From Deinococcus sp. LM3 (lineage in GTDB: Bacteria; Deinococcota; Deinococci; Deinococcales; Deinococcaceae): a stretch of DNA of 64,000 nt. The position numbers and the translations under genes were made by a program. Each line of letters begins with the position of its first letter. Position 1 is the stretch's first letter. Below, one piece after another: positions 8,227 through 23,271 of the stretch. The stretch is from positions 558,001 through 622,000 of the forward strand of contig NZ_MUFV01000001.1 of NCBI RefSeq assembly GCF_002017875.1, given 5' to 3'. A model generated the notes under the pieces. The model ran no database searches. It was not told where the DNA came from and saw only the letters and a program-made list of their open reading frames with translations.

Positions 8227-9861
8227 TTACTTCTTGGGCGCGTCGATGGTCTTGCTGGCCTTGCTCTTGGCAGCGGGGCGGGTGGGGGCCTTCTCGACCT
8301 TCTGGCCGATGGTGGCGGTTTCCTTCTCGACCTGCTTGTTGATCAGGATCTGCTGTCCGATGCCGATCAGGGTGGAGAGGATGATGTAGATGGTCACGCC
8401 GGCCGGGAAGGTCAGGGCGAAGTACAGGAAGATCAGGTAGATGAACGCCTGCTGGCGGAACATCTCGGGGGTCTTGCGGGTCATGACGTACAGCTGGCCG
8501 ATGTTCACGACGAGGTACACGAGGGCCAGCAGGTAGAACGGATCGGGAATGGCGAGGTCCGGCAGCCACAGGAAGCCGCTGTCGAACTCGAAGTTGCGGA
8601 TGGTGGACCACAGGGCGATCAGCACCGGGAACGGAATGAACGTGGAGAAGCAGCCGGCCGGGTTGAAGTTGTAGTCGCGGTACAGCTGCGCCATCTCCAG
8701 CTGCATGGCGCGCTGCGCGTCAGCGTCCTTGCGGTCCTTGTACTTCTCCTGGATTTCCTTGATCTTGGGCTGCATGACCTGCATGCGGGCGGTCGTGCGG
8801 CCCTGCACCTGCATCAGCGGCCACATGATGGCGCGCAGCAGGACGGTCAGGACGACCAGCACCAGTCCCCAGTTCCCGATGACCTTGTACAGCGCTTCCA
8901 TCAGTTTCACGATGTACAGGCTGATCTGCCCGAAGAAGTTCGGCTGGAACAGGCCGGGCAGGGTGGTGTAGCCGCTCTGGTACAGGTGAATCAGTTCGTT
9001 CTTGCCGCCGTACACTTCGAGGTTGCTGCTGGCCGGCACGGACGCGCTGATCAGGCTCTGCGCGCCGCCGGTCAGGGTGGCGTTCACGGCCGCGTCGGGC
9101 TGGCTGGCGGGATCGGCGGCGTTCGCGCCAGCGGTCACCTGCGGCAGGATGATCAGCGCGTGCGCGATCTGGCTGGGGTTCTCCTGCAGCGCGGCGTAGC
9201 GGACGTTCTCGACGACCAGCGTGCCGCTGCCCTGCACCGTGGCGGGCTGCGCACCCGTCTGGGAGAGGCCCTGTACGCGGGGGTTGTCGGCCTTGCCGAG
9301 GCCGGGGAACAAGATGTTCACGCGCTCGGGGCCGCCCGTGACCTCGGTCTTCAGGTCGATCTTGAAGTTGCGGGGGTGCAGGGTGACGGTCTTGGTGACG
9401 GTCACGCCGCCCTGCGTGTAGCGGAACACGGCGTCCTGGCGGTTGGCGGTCGCGTCGGTGGTCAGGCCGGTGGGGGCGGTGACCTGGGCGTCGGCGGCCG
9501 GGTCGAGCGCGCCTTCGGCCTGCACGGCCAGCGCCTTGCGGCCGGCGACCATGTTCACGATGCCTTTCTGGTCTTTCAGGGCGCTGAAGTCGTAGGTGCC
9601 GTCGGCGCGCTGCTTGATGTACGGCGTGCCGGCGTAGCTCTTGATGTACCAGCCGATGACCTCGCCGCGCGCGTTGAACACCACGTCCTGCAGGTTGCTG
9701 GTCGCGATGAACTCGTCGCCGGGTTGACCGTCGAAGTCGGTGGTGATCCATTCGGGCGTGATGGCCTTGCCGAAGGTGGGGAGGGGGCCGGTCTGACCGC
9801 AGCTGCTCAGGAGCAGCGCGCCGCCGACAGCCACGAGGGGCAGCAGGTGTCTTGTCTTCAT
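8227..9861 (-). CDS. yidC: membrane protein insertase YidC
   Basis: A 544-aa insertase that integrates and folds inner-membrane proteins alone or with SecYEG. The start at 9861 gives MKTRHLLPLVAVGGALLLSSCG, a signal with a lipobox-like SSC, followed by a large periplasmic beta domain (about residues 30-290). The conserved Oxa1/YidC core comes next: NWGLVLVVLTVLLRAIMWPLMQ with the hydrophilic-groove Arg, QPKIKEIQEKYKDRKDAD, then helices through PAGVTIYIILSTLIGIGQQ. The tail is basic (KKASK-like), consistent with ribosome contact. It overlaps yidD by 4 nt (ATGA) and is the last gene of the rpmH operon. A Deinococcus YidC with both the periplasmic domain and a Cys after the signal fits the diderm envelope. 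Confidence 0.95.
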   Translation of the reverse strand: MKTRHLLPLVAVGGALLLSSCGQTGPLPTFGKAITPEWITTDFDGQPGDEFIATSNLQDVVFNARGEVIGWYIKSYAGTPYIKQRADGTYDFSALKDQKGIVNMVAGRKALAVQAEGALDPAADAQVTAPTGLTTDATANRQDAVFRYTQGGVTVTKTVTLHPRNFKIDLKTEVTGGPERVNILFPGLGKADNPRVQGLSQTGAQPATVQGSGTLVVENVRYAALQENPSQIAHALIILPQVTAGANAADPASQPDAAVNATLTGGAQSLISASVPASSNLEVYGGKNELIHLYQSGYTTLPGLFQPNFFGQISLYIVKLMEALYKVIGNWGLVLVVLTVLLRAIMWPLMQVQGRTTARMQVMQPKIKEIQEKYKDRKDADAQRAMQLEMAQLYRDYNFNPAGCFSTFIPFPVLIALWSTIRNFEFDSGFLWLPDLAIPDPFYLLALVYLVVNIGQLYVMTRKTPEMFRQQAFIYLIFLYFALTFPAGVTIYIILSTLIGIGQQILINKQVEKETATIGQKVEKAPTRPAAKSKASKTIDAPKK

Positions 9862-10139
9862 GGGGTGTGGGGTCGCCTTTTGGGAAAGTGTTCCGGAACC
9901 GGGTCGAACCCGCCGGGCACGAGGGGATTGCAGCGCATGACGCGCCAGGAGGCCAGCCACGCGCCCCGCACGGCGCCGTGCCGTTCGATGGCCTGCGCGG
10001 CGTACTCCGAACAGGTGGGCGTAAAGCGGCAGGTGGGCGCGGGTTTGCGGGGCGAGAGGGCCGACTGGTAGTAACGGACGGCGCGCAGCAGGCCGCGCGC
10101 GGCGAGCCCCCCGGCCGGGCGCGGCCCGGGGCCGCTCAC
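9858..10139 (-). CDS. yidD: YidD membrane-protein insertion efficiency factor
   Basis: A 93-aa protein of the YidD family. The core LRAVRYYQSALSPRKPAPTCRFTPTCSEYAAQAIERHG carries the conserved C-x4-PTCS pattern, and CNPLVPGGFDPVP follows. The family assists YidC and is inner-membrane associated through an amphipathic helix. The GTG start at 10139 overlaps the rnpA stop (GTGA) and the stop overlaps the yidC ATG, so the three genes are tightly coupled. Confidence 0.93.
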   Translation of the reverse strand: MSGPGPRPAGGLAARGLLRAVRYYQSALSPRKPAPTCRFTPTCSEYAAQAIERHGAVRGAWLASWRVMRCNPLVPGGFDPVPEHFPKRRPHTP

Positions 10140-10753
10140 TGGGGGCCGTCCGGGGAAGGTGGGACTGAATCCTGGGGAGGCACGGAAGCAGGTACGGGGC
10201 GCGGCCCCGCCGCGTTCCCGTCACTCCTGCCCTGTCCCCCGCCTTGCCCACCGCCACCCGGCTGACCACCGTTGCCGCCGCGTTTCGGTCGCCCTGGTGC
10301 GCGGGAGAGCGCGCGGGTCAGGGCGGCCTGCAATTCGGTGAACGGCACGGTCAGCACCGCCGGGTTGGGCAGCAGGATGGCGCGGCAGGCGGGCAGGCCG
10401 CCGGGCAGGGTGCGCAGCGCCTCGCGGACGCGGCGGCGGGCGCGGTTGCGGTCCACGGCGCGCTTGAGGGTCTTTTTACTGACGACCAGACCGATGATCG
10501 CGCGGGGCCGCCACGCCTCGCCGTGACGGGGGCGGTACTCGGTGACGCGCAGCGTGAACAGCGGGTCGCGCACAGCGACGCCGTGACTGCGGACCTTGCG
10601 GAACTCGCGGTCGCCCCGCAACGAATCCAGCGCCACCGGACGGCGGGGCCGTTCCTGCGTGGCGCTGGACTGAACTGCACGGGCGATAAGGGTCGCTCCT
10701 GAAGGAAGGGGCTTACTCGTCGGAGACGGTGAGCTGCTGGCGGCCCTTCGCAC
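10136..10753 (-). CDS. rnpA: ribonuclease P protein component with unusual N- and C-terminal extensions
   Basis: The protein subunit of RNase P, which matures tRNA 5' ends together with the P RNA. The core is clear: LRGDREFRKVRSHG, RAIIGLVVSKKTLKRAVDRNRARRRVREALR (the RNR motif) and the basic alpha-helix. From GTG 10753 the protein is 205 aa and overlaps the 3' end of rpmH by 41 nt in another frame. A later GTG at 10636 would give 166 aa without the overlap, so the start is unsettled. In Thermus the rnpA gene overlaps rpmH in the same way, which favours a long form. The last 55 residues are Gly/Gln/Pro-rich and not part of the family fold. Confidence 0.9.
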   Translation of the reverse strand: MRRAASSSPSPTSKPLPSGATLIARAVQSSATQERPRRPVALDSLRGDREFRKVRSHGVAVRDPLFTLRVTEYRPRHGEAWRPRAIIGLVVSKKTLKRAVDRNRARRRVREALRTLPGGLPACRAILLPNPAVLTVPFTELQAALTRALSRAPGRPKRGGNGGQPGGGGQGGGQGRSDGNAAGPRPVPASVPPQDSVPPSPDGPQ

Positions 10754-10856
10754 GGCGACGCGCGAGGATGTTACGGCCGGACTTGGTCTTCATGCGGGCG
10801 CGGAAGCCGTGGGTCTTGGCGCGCTTGCGGACGTTGGGTTGGTAGGTACGCTTCAT
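10713..10856 (-). CDS. rpmH: 50S ribosomal protein L34
   Basis: A complete 47-aa L34, beginning MKRTYQPNVRKRAKTHGFRA and ending in the basic GRNILARRRAKGRQQL segment. The ATG at 10856 has an AAGGAGA Shine-Dalgarno. It heads the rnpA-yidD-yidC operon. No dnaA gene or DnaA-box cluster follows upstream, unlike the classical origin arrangement; comEA lies there in the opposite direction. Confidence 0.97.
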   Translation of the reverse strand: MKRTYQPNVRKRAKTHGFRARMKTKSGRNILARRRAKGRQQLTVSDE

Positions 10857-11045
10857 GGTGCTCTCCTTGCTCGCGCCGTGGCCCTGCACCCTGGGGGCCG
10901 GGCCAGCCTGACGCGATAGCGCCCCCCTACGGAGGGCAAACTCCGGGAGTGTATCACGGAAGGCGGACACCATCCAAGAGGCCCGCGCCGGTCGCCGGTC
11001 GGTGCGGGCAGGTCAACTTCGCATGACAGCTGGCGACCCGCCGCT

Positions 11046-11051
11046 TAAGCT
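11046..11051 (+). promoter_or_regulatory. leaderless -10 box for comEA
   Basis: TAAGCT, exactly 6 nt before the ATG at 11058. No Shine-Dalgarno is present between them. Confidence 0.5.
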
Positions 11052-11057
11052 GACCGC

Positions 11058-11453
11058 ATGATCAGCACTGACCGGGGCTGGACGGCCCTGCTGGCGGTGG
11101 GCACGCTGCTGTGCGCCGCGCTGAGCCTGGGGCCGGCGCTGCTGCCGCGCCCGCAGGTGCCGGTGGTGACGCGCGTGCCGCTCTCACCTCCCTCGCCCAC
11201 GGCGGCCCCGTCCGGGAGCGGGCAGGAGCCGCCGGTCTACCCGGCAACGGCCAGCGTGCAGCCGCTGATCTCGGGCCGCGTGAACCTGAACACGGCCACC
11301 CAGGAGCAACTGGAGGCGCTGCCGAAGGTGGGTCCGTCGCTGGCGGCGAAGCTGATCGCGGGCCGCCCGTACCGCTCGCTGGCCGACCTGGACCGCGTGA
11401 AGGGCGTGGGGCCGTCCACCCTGAAGACCCTGTCGCCGCTGGTGTCGTTCTGA
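11058..11453 (+). CDS. comEA: ComEA-type helix-hairpin-helix DNA receptor
   Basis: 131 aa: one N-terminal transmembrane segment (residues about 9-28), a Pro/Ser/Thr-rich linker, and the C-terminal double helix-hairpin-helix domain with VNLNTATQEQLEALPKVGPS and DLDRVKGVGPSTLKTL. ComEA binds incoming double-stranded DNA outside the membrane and hands it to ComEC during natural transformation. comEC follows directly, so the pair is an uptake operon. The minor-pilin genes at 23272-27002 may serve the same process. Confidence 0.93.
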   Translation: MISTDRGWTALLAVGTLLCAALSLGPALLPRPQVPVVTRVPLSPPSPTAAPSGSGQEPPVYPATASVQPLISGRVNLNTATQEQLEALPKVGPSLAAKLIAGRPYRSLADLDRVKGVGPSTLKTLSPLVSF

Positions 11454-11509
11454 GCGGACGGCACGCGCCGGGGGCAGAGCTGGCGCCGCCCCGCACCGCG
11501 CCGGGCGCC

Positions 11510-13738
<2,229 letters not shown>

Positions 13739-13740
13739 AG

Positions 13741-13780
13741 GGTGTGGACTGCGGGAACCTCCTCCCTACAGCCCACACCC
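13741..13780 (+). terminator. stem-loop after comEC
   Basis: GGGTGTGG just after the comEC stop can pair with CCACACCC at about 13773-13780, with internal CTG/CAG and GGGA/TCCC pairs. No T tract follows, so termination is only possible. The block CAGCCCACACCCCACG recurs at about 18566-18581 next to the thi riboswitch. Confidence 0.35.
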
Positions 13781-13803
13781 CACGTCCCACAACCCCGCTT
13801 CAT

Positions 13804-15129
13804 CAATGGTGCGGACAGGTTCAAGCAGCTTTGACGCCGAGATCCAGCGGCCTGGACGGATGTTCCTCCAATTCAACGAATCGCCGTGAAAGACCCAGAT
13901 TGGCCAGAATTCGCGAGGCGAACAGCCGGTTAAACGCGCGCCGCTTCACGTCCTCGTACGAAAACGGCACCACATCAGCCGGTCTGCCCGTACGGGCAGA
14001 CCGCTCCAGTAGGTACTCCGCACGACCCAACGAAAGCGCAAAACACGCGGCGTTCCAGTGATTCTCCAGCCCCGTCGTCGACCGGAGCTGGCAGGTCGTC
14101 AGCCCCGCGAACTGCTTGGCATCACGGAAGACGAACTCCAGCTGGAACCGGGCGCTGTACAGCGCCCGGATCTCCTGTGCCGGCATGGTCGTGTCCGTGC
14201 TGCACAGCACCACATGGGCCTTCACCTGACCCTTCCGATCAAGACGCTCGATCACCACCACCCGCAGAAAGCGGCCGAAGTGAGGGGCCCACACCACCCG
14301 CGTCCACACCCGCTCCTGAGCGTCACCCGGAACGCTCTGCCACCCGCTCCAATCTTTGAAATCGACCTTGCCACCCCACTTCCGCCGGGCACCCCGGCGT
14401 GTGGGATGCGCGCCAGTGAACGGGTAGAGCAGGTTGGCATTCGACTGGAGCTTGGTGACGAAAGCGATCTTCTCGGCATGGACGGCGTCCATGAACATCT
14501 TCTTGGCGTACTGGCCGTCAGCCACGACCGCGCGCAGATGGCCGGACAGCCAAGCGCGTCGCTGGGTGAAGACGTCTTTCAGTTGCTCCAGATACTGTTC
14601 GAGGCGATCTGCCCGGTCCTGTTTGGGCCGGGTCTGACGGATGTCCAGCGGGAAGGCATGCTGGCCGGTGAGGCTGATCAGGGCCAGGCAGGACAACTCC
14701 AGTCCGGTGTCGGAACGGCTCTGCGAGCCGTTCCAGAACGCCCCGAGCCCTTCGGTTTTCTTGCCTGACTTGGGGATGAAACTGGCGTCGATGGCCAGGA
14801 TGAACCGTGAACCGAGGACCCCCCAGCGAATCAGGAGTCGCACCAGTCCCCAGTGGAGTTCATCCCAGGGCAGCGTCTTGTGCATCCATCGGCGGAAGGT
14901 GCGCTCGTCCCACTCGCTGTAGCGGCTGAAGTTCCTGGCGTTGACCCGGCCTGGAATGGCTTGCCAGAGGGGAATGAGGTGAGCGAAGAAGCGGGTCTGG
15001 TGGGCTGGGAGTCCGAGGAAGAGCAGCAGCAGGGGTAACATGGGTCAGGTCTCCTTTCGGTGGTGTCGTTTCAACTTCACCGTACAGGAGACCTCTTCCT
15101 TGCACCTTTTGAAAGTGTCCGCACCATTG
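13804..15129 (-). mobile_element. complete IS4-family insertion sequence
   Basis: A 1326-bp element with terminal inverted repeats that are identical for the first 14 bp (CAATGGTGCGGACA) and partly matched for 6-8 more. It is flanked by a 6-bp direct repeat CTTCAT (13798-13803 and 15130-15135), a probable target-site duplication. One transposase gene fills the element. The right-hand CTTCAT overlaps the first bases of dispersed repeat B copy 1, so the IS landed at the edge of that repeat. Confidence 0.92.
13821..15041 (-). CDS. IS4-family DDE transposase
   Basis: 406 aa. The catalytic fold is recognisable: FILAIDASFIPKSGKKTEG (first Asp), a second Asp in RAVVADGQYAKK, and the IS4 signature Y-x2-R-x3-E-x6-K in YSARFQLEFVFRDAKQFAG carrying the catalytic Glu. 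The frame is intact and an AAAGGAGA Shine-Dalgarno precedes the ATG at 15041, so the element looks active. Its terminal inverted repeats lie 17 bp and 88 bp outside the gene. Confidence 0.93.
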   Translation of the reverse strand: MLPLLLLFLGLPAHQTRFFAHLIPLWQAIPGRVNARNFSRYSEWDERTFRRWMHKTLPWDELHWGLVRLLIRWGVLGSRFILAIDASFIPKSGKKTEGLGAFWNGSQSRSDTGLELSCLALISLTGQHAFPLDIRQTRPKQDRADRLEQYLEQLKDVFTQRRAWLSGHLRAVVADGQYAKKMFMDAVHAEKIAFVTKLQSNANLLYPFTGAHPTRRGARRKWGGKVDFKDWSGWQSVPGDAQERVWTRVVWAPHFGRFLRVVVIERLDRKGQVKAHVVLCSTDTTMPAQEIRALYSARFQLEFVFRDAKQFAGLTTCQLRSTTGLENHWNAACFALSLGRAEYLLERSARTGRPADVVPFSYEDVKRRAFNRLFASRILANLGLSRRFVELEEHPSRPLDLGVKAA

Positions 15130-15130
15130 C

Positions 15131-15267
15131 TTCATACGGGTTCCGTCTGTTTCGTTAACAACCCGGAACAGCACCGGGTTGCCAACTCCACGCCCGGAAC
15201 CCGTTCCACTCCAACTCGCGTCCGCTCGGACTGAATGGTTCTGGCAGACCATGCAGTCGGAGTCCGC
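15131..15267 (+). repeat. dispersed repeat family B, copy 1
   Basis: 137 bp with strong similarity to 50395-50531 in the same orientation, including TCATACGGGTTCCG at the start, GTTTCG, CGGAACCCGTT in the middle and CTCGGA near the end. The left edge was hit by the IS (TSD CTTCAT). The right edge lies against the stop codon of the MFS gene (15269). Confidence 0.82.
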
Positions 15268-15268
15268 T

Positions 15269-16887
<1,619 letters not shown>

Positions 16888-16891
<4 letters not shown>

Positions 16892-17388
16892 GGGCGCTCT
16901 CCGGCAGGGGTAGGCAGAGCGGCGTTCAGGGCGTCGTCCAGGGCGTTCAGGGCGGCCAGGGCGGCCTGCACGCGCTCGGGCGGCAGGTGCCCGAAGTGGG
17001 CCTGCACGATGTCCTGCCCGGTGGCGCGGGTGCGGACGCGGGTCGCCTCGCCCTGCGGGGTGAGGCGCAGGCGTTGCAGGCGCAGATCGGCGGGGTCCGT
17101 GACGCGCTGTACGAGGCCCGCGCCGACCAGTTTGGTCACGATGCGGGTCACGGTGGGAGCGGGCAGGTTCTGGCGGGCAGCGACCGCGCCGGGCGTATCG
17201 AAACCGTCCATCACGCTGGCCAGCACCAGCAGTTCCTTGGTGTTCAGGCCCAGCGCACGTTCCAGCGGTTCGTCAAGCGCCTGCCGGAATCGCCGCGAGA
17301 AGCGCAGCGTGGTGCGCACGAGCAGGTACAGGGCGTCGTCCGTGTCTCTGGCGGCGGGTGGGGGTTGGAGGGAAGTCGCCGTTTTCAT
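16888..17388 (-). CDS. MarR family transcriptional regulator
   Basis: 166 aa with the MarR winged-helix layout: an N-terminal dimer helix (DALYLLVRTTLRFSRRFRQAL), the HTH segment NTKELLVLASVMDGFDTPGAVAARQNLPAPTVTRIVTKLVGAGLVQR, the wing (DPADLRLQRLRLTPQGE) and a C-terminal dimer helix. It most likely represses its own operon with the MFS pump and is released by the pump's substrate. A 15-bp palindrome at 17394-17408 just before its ATG is the probable operator. Confidence 0.88.
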
Positions 17389-17393
17389 TTCAT

Positions 17394-17408
17394 CTGGAAG
17401 TATTCCAG
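17394..17408. promoter_or_regulatory. probable MarR operator palindrome
   Basis: CTGGAA-GTA-TTCCAG, a perfect 6+3+6 palindrome ending 6 nt upstream of the marR ATG. It overlaps a minus-strand AATACT that could be the -10. The position suits steric repression of the marR-MFS operon. Confidence 0.55.
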
Positions 17409-17473
17409 TTGGAAAGAAACGGGACTGCGGTGTCCGTCACAGAGCCGCGCACCCGGTCTTCCGCAGGACACCC

Positions 17474-17947
17474 TTAGTTGGGCCGGCCCACCACCGCCAG
17501 TGGCAACGCCCGCACCTGCGCCATGCCGTCCACCTGCTCGGCCAGCCGCACGCCGCCCCGCAGGTGCAAGTCCAGCGCCGCGCCCAGCCACGGCAGCGCG
17601 TCTTCTGGTAGGGCGTCGGGCGCGAACCACGCGACCTCCGAGGTCTTGTCCAGCGGGCGCGGCTTTCCGGCCCAGGAACGCGCCTCGAAGAACACGTCCA
17701 GCCCCTGCGAACCGTCCAGGTCGTACCGGGCCACGCCCAGGCACGCCAGCGCCGCCGGGTCCAGCGTCACGCCCACCTCCTCGGCCGCCTCGCGCGCCGC
17801 CGCGCCCGCCAGGGTCTCCCCCGCCTCCACATGCCCGCCCGGCAGCCCCCACAGGCCGTCCGCGTACGACGCGCCGCTGCGCCGCCCCAGCAGCACCCTC
17901 CCCTGCCCGTCCAGCAGCACCGCCCACGCCACCAGGTGAAACGTCAC
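17474..17947 (-). CDS. Nudix hydrolase (downstream member of a tandem pair)
   Basis: 157 aa. The Nudix box is intact: GHVEAGETLAGAAAREAAEEVGV fits G-x5-E-x7-R-E-x2-E-E-x-G, so Mg-dependent hydrolysis of a nucleoside diphosphate-X compound is expected. The substrate is unknown. The GTG start at 17947 overlaps the stop of the upstream Nudix gene (GTGA). The two proteins share the same layout, including KTSEVAWFAPDALPEDALPWL, and are a tandem duplication. Confidence 0.88.
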   Translation of the reverse strand: MTFHLVAWAVLLDGQGRVLLGRRSGASYADGLWGLPGGHVEAGETLAGAAAREAAEEVGVTLDPAALACLGVARYDLDGSQGLDVFFEARSWAGKPRPLDKTSEVAWFAPDALPEDALPWLGAALDLHLRGGVRLAEQVDGMAQVRALPLAVVGRPN

Positions 17948-18390
17948 GCGATCTCCCGCGCCGCGCGCACGTCGGACAGCTGCTCGGTCACGAACACACC
18001 CCGGTTCAGGTGCGCGTCCAGCAGCGGCGCCAGCCAGGGCAGCGCGTCGTCCGGCAGGTCGCCCGGCGCGAACCACGCGACCTCCGAGGTCTTGTGCAGC
18101 GCCTGCGGCACGCCCGCCCAGTCCGGCGCGCGGAACAGGAAGTCCGTGCCCTGCGCGCCGTCCACCTCGTAACGCCGCACGCCCAGCACCCGCAGGCCGG
18201 TCGGGTTCAAGCTCAGGCCCACCTCCTCGCGCACCTCGCGCGCCGCCGCCTCGGGCAGACCCTCGCCGGGCTCCACCTGACCGCCCGGCAGGCCCCACAG
18301 ACCATGCCCATACGCCGAGCCGTCCCGGCGGCCCAGCAGCACCCGGCCCCGCTCATCCTGCACGACCACCCACACCAGCAGATTCCGCAT
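17944..18390 (-). CDS. Nudix hydrolase (upstream member of a tandem pair)
   Basis: 148 aa from the ATG at 18390. The Nudix box GQVEPGEGLPEAAAREVREEVGL is complete, and it shares KTSEVAWFAPGDLPDDALPWL with the gene downstream. Strong MutT-like features (VVVQDERGRVLLGRR) suggest a house-cleaning or nucleotide-sugar type pyrophosphatase. The region upstream carries a CACGCT box 5 nt from the ATG, a weak leaderless -10. It is transcribed divergently from the thi riboswitch. Confidence 0.88.
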   Translation of the reverse strand: MRNLLVWVVVQDERGRVLLGRRDGSAYGHGLWGLPGGQVEPGEGLPEAAAREVREEVGLSLNPTGLRVLGVRRYEVDGAQGTDFLFRAPDWAGVPQALHKTSEVAWFAPGDLPDDALPWLAPLLDAHLNRGVFVTEQLSDVRAAREIA

Positions 18391-18464
18391 GGCCCAGCGT
18401 GGCACGCGCCGCGCCCCGCAACCGCAACAGGTGACGCAGGACACCCCCGCGCGGCGGCCTGCGC

Positions 18465-18470
18465 TATCCT
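18465..18470 (+). promoter_or_regulatory. -10 box of the thi operon
   Basis: TATCCT lies about 12 nt before the first paired bases of the TPP riboswitch, the right place for transcription to begin just ahead of the aptamer. I see no good -35. Confidence 0.4.
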
Positions 18471-18481
18471 GCCGGATGCGT

Positions 18482-18563
<82 letters not shown>

Positions 18564-18605
18564 CCGGCAGCCCACACCCCACGTGTGGCGACTGCCCACC
18601 GCTTC

Positions 18606-18624
18606 CCCTCGTGACGCGAGGGGA
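18606..18624 (+). promoter_or_regulatory. Shine-Dalgarno-sequestering hairpin of the thi riboswitch
   Basis: CCCCTCG and CGAGGGG pair around a 5-nt loop. The right arm contains GAGGGG, which is the thiB Shine-Dalgarno placed 9-10 nt before the ATG at 18634. A short T tract (ACTTTTC) follows, so the same hairpin could act as a weak terminator. Either way it is the likely OFF structure of the riboswitch. Confidence 0.6.
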
Positions 18625-18633
18625 CTTTTCTAT

Positions 18634-19683
<1,050 letters not shown>

Positions 19684-20035
19684 GGATGCGGAAAGAACAA
19701 CCCCTCTGCTTCGCAGGACCCCTCAGTCAGCTGCGCTGACAGCTCCCCTCAAGGGGAGCCAGGACTGACATCTCTGCTCAAGCTGGAAAAGTAGAACCTG
19801 CCGACATGCACCCAGACACCCTGCCAACCAACCGAAGCAGCCACCGGGCCCGTCGTGCGCGCAGCGCGCGGGGCGAACGGCGCGCATTCGGAGGTCTGCA
19901 ACCCCGTCAGTGGCCGTTCCCGCCCGGTCCCCGCCAGGCAGGCCAGAGAAATACCTGCCCAGCGCAGCGCCGCTCCCCCGTCCCCCCTGGGGATGGGGGC
20001 TGGGGGGTGGGGAAGCCCGCCGCAGGCGCCCACCC
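19684..20035 (+). other. 352-bp gap inside the thi operon, filled by repeats
   Basis: No gene is credible here. At 19697-19758 there are three short hairpins in a row: CTGC-TTC-GCAG, GTCAGC-TGC-GCTGAC, and CTCCCCT facing AGGGGAG. They resemble a REP-like cluster. From 19771 to 20033 lies repeat A copy 2 in reverse orientation, which reaches to within 2 nt of the thiP ATG. I see no Shine-Dalgarno for thiP. Confidence 0.65.
19771..20033 (-). repeat. dispersed non-coding repeat family A, copy 2 (inverted)
   Basis: The reverse complement matches 6565-6825 block by block: the GGCGCCTGCGGCGGGCTTCC end, the CCATCCCCAGGGGGGACG block, CGCACGACGGGCC, and AGGTTCTACTTTT. The ends are well kept and the middle has diverged. 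The copy sits inside an operon, so it is transcribed with the thi genes. Confidence 0.8.
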
Positions 20036-21583
<1,548 letters not shown>

Positions 21584-21594
21584 GAGAATCCGGC

Positions 21595-22267
21595 ATGACC
21601 GATCCTCTGCCCGCGCAGCTGTCCGCGTTCGTCCAGAAGCAGGGCATCGTGGTCGATCCGGAGTTCAGCCTGCATCCCAGCGGGGTCCATTCCGTGGTGA
21701 ACTGCGTGTTCAGCGCGCAGGCCCGCTTCGAGGTCGTGGTGCTGCCCCTGCTGAAACGGCTCAATGACCGCCTGCCGGACGTGCCGGAACTGACCTTCCA
21801 GACGTTTGTGGACGACGTGGACTCGCTGGGCGTCCAGGGGTACGCCGAGGACATTTTGCGCAACCGGCAGCAACTCTCAGGTCGCCTGAAGGTTGAGGTG
21901 GCGCGCGAGGTGGCGGCGTTCTTCATCCGGCACCGCATTCAGACCGTGGGCGACTTCCGGCTGCGGGATGACGAGACCGCCGAGACCCTAGTGCTGGTCG
22001 ATCTGGTGCAGGACGTCAAGGGCATCGGGCCGACGCTGGCGCACTACCTGCTGTGGCTCCTGGGCCGGGAAGATCACGTCAAGGTGGATTCCCTGTTGAT
22101 TCGCCTGTTCGCCCGGATCGGTGACTGGCAGCCTCGCATGGGGCACGACGGCGACCGGGTCCGCATCACCCAGGCGATTCGGGAAGTCGCGGCCCAGATG
22201 GGCACCACTGCTGCGCGCCTGGATAATGCCCTGTGGCAGTTCGAGAGTCGCCGGAAAGCTGACAGCC

Positions 22268-22275
<8 letters not shown>
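21595..22275 (+). CDS. HhH-GPD-like protein inside the thi operon, catalytic Lys missing
   Basis: 226 aa. The N-terminal half has SVVNCVFSAQARFEVVVLPLLKRL, which parallels the LSAQ helix of endonuclease III. The C-terminal half has a helix-hairpin-helix DVKGIGPTLAHYLLWLL followed by KVDSLLIRLFARIG, the place of the catalytic Asp. The Lys of bifunctional glycosylases (GRKTA in Nth) is replaced (GPTLA), and no C-terminal 4Fe-4S cysteines are present. It may be a monofunctional glycosylase or an inactive DNA-binding relative. It starts 11 nt after thiP and overlaps thiQ by 8 nt, so it is co-expressed with thiamine transport, a link I cannot explain. Confidence 0.7.
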
Positions 22276-23251
<976 letters not shown>

Positions 23252-23271
23252 TTCCGGTCAGGGGGCGCCGG

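Noticed and set aside
10713..11058. Replication origin next to rpmH
   Set aside because: No dnaA gene and no recognisable cluster of DnaA boxes; comEA lies there instead.
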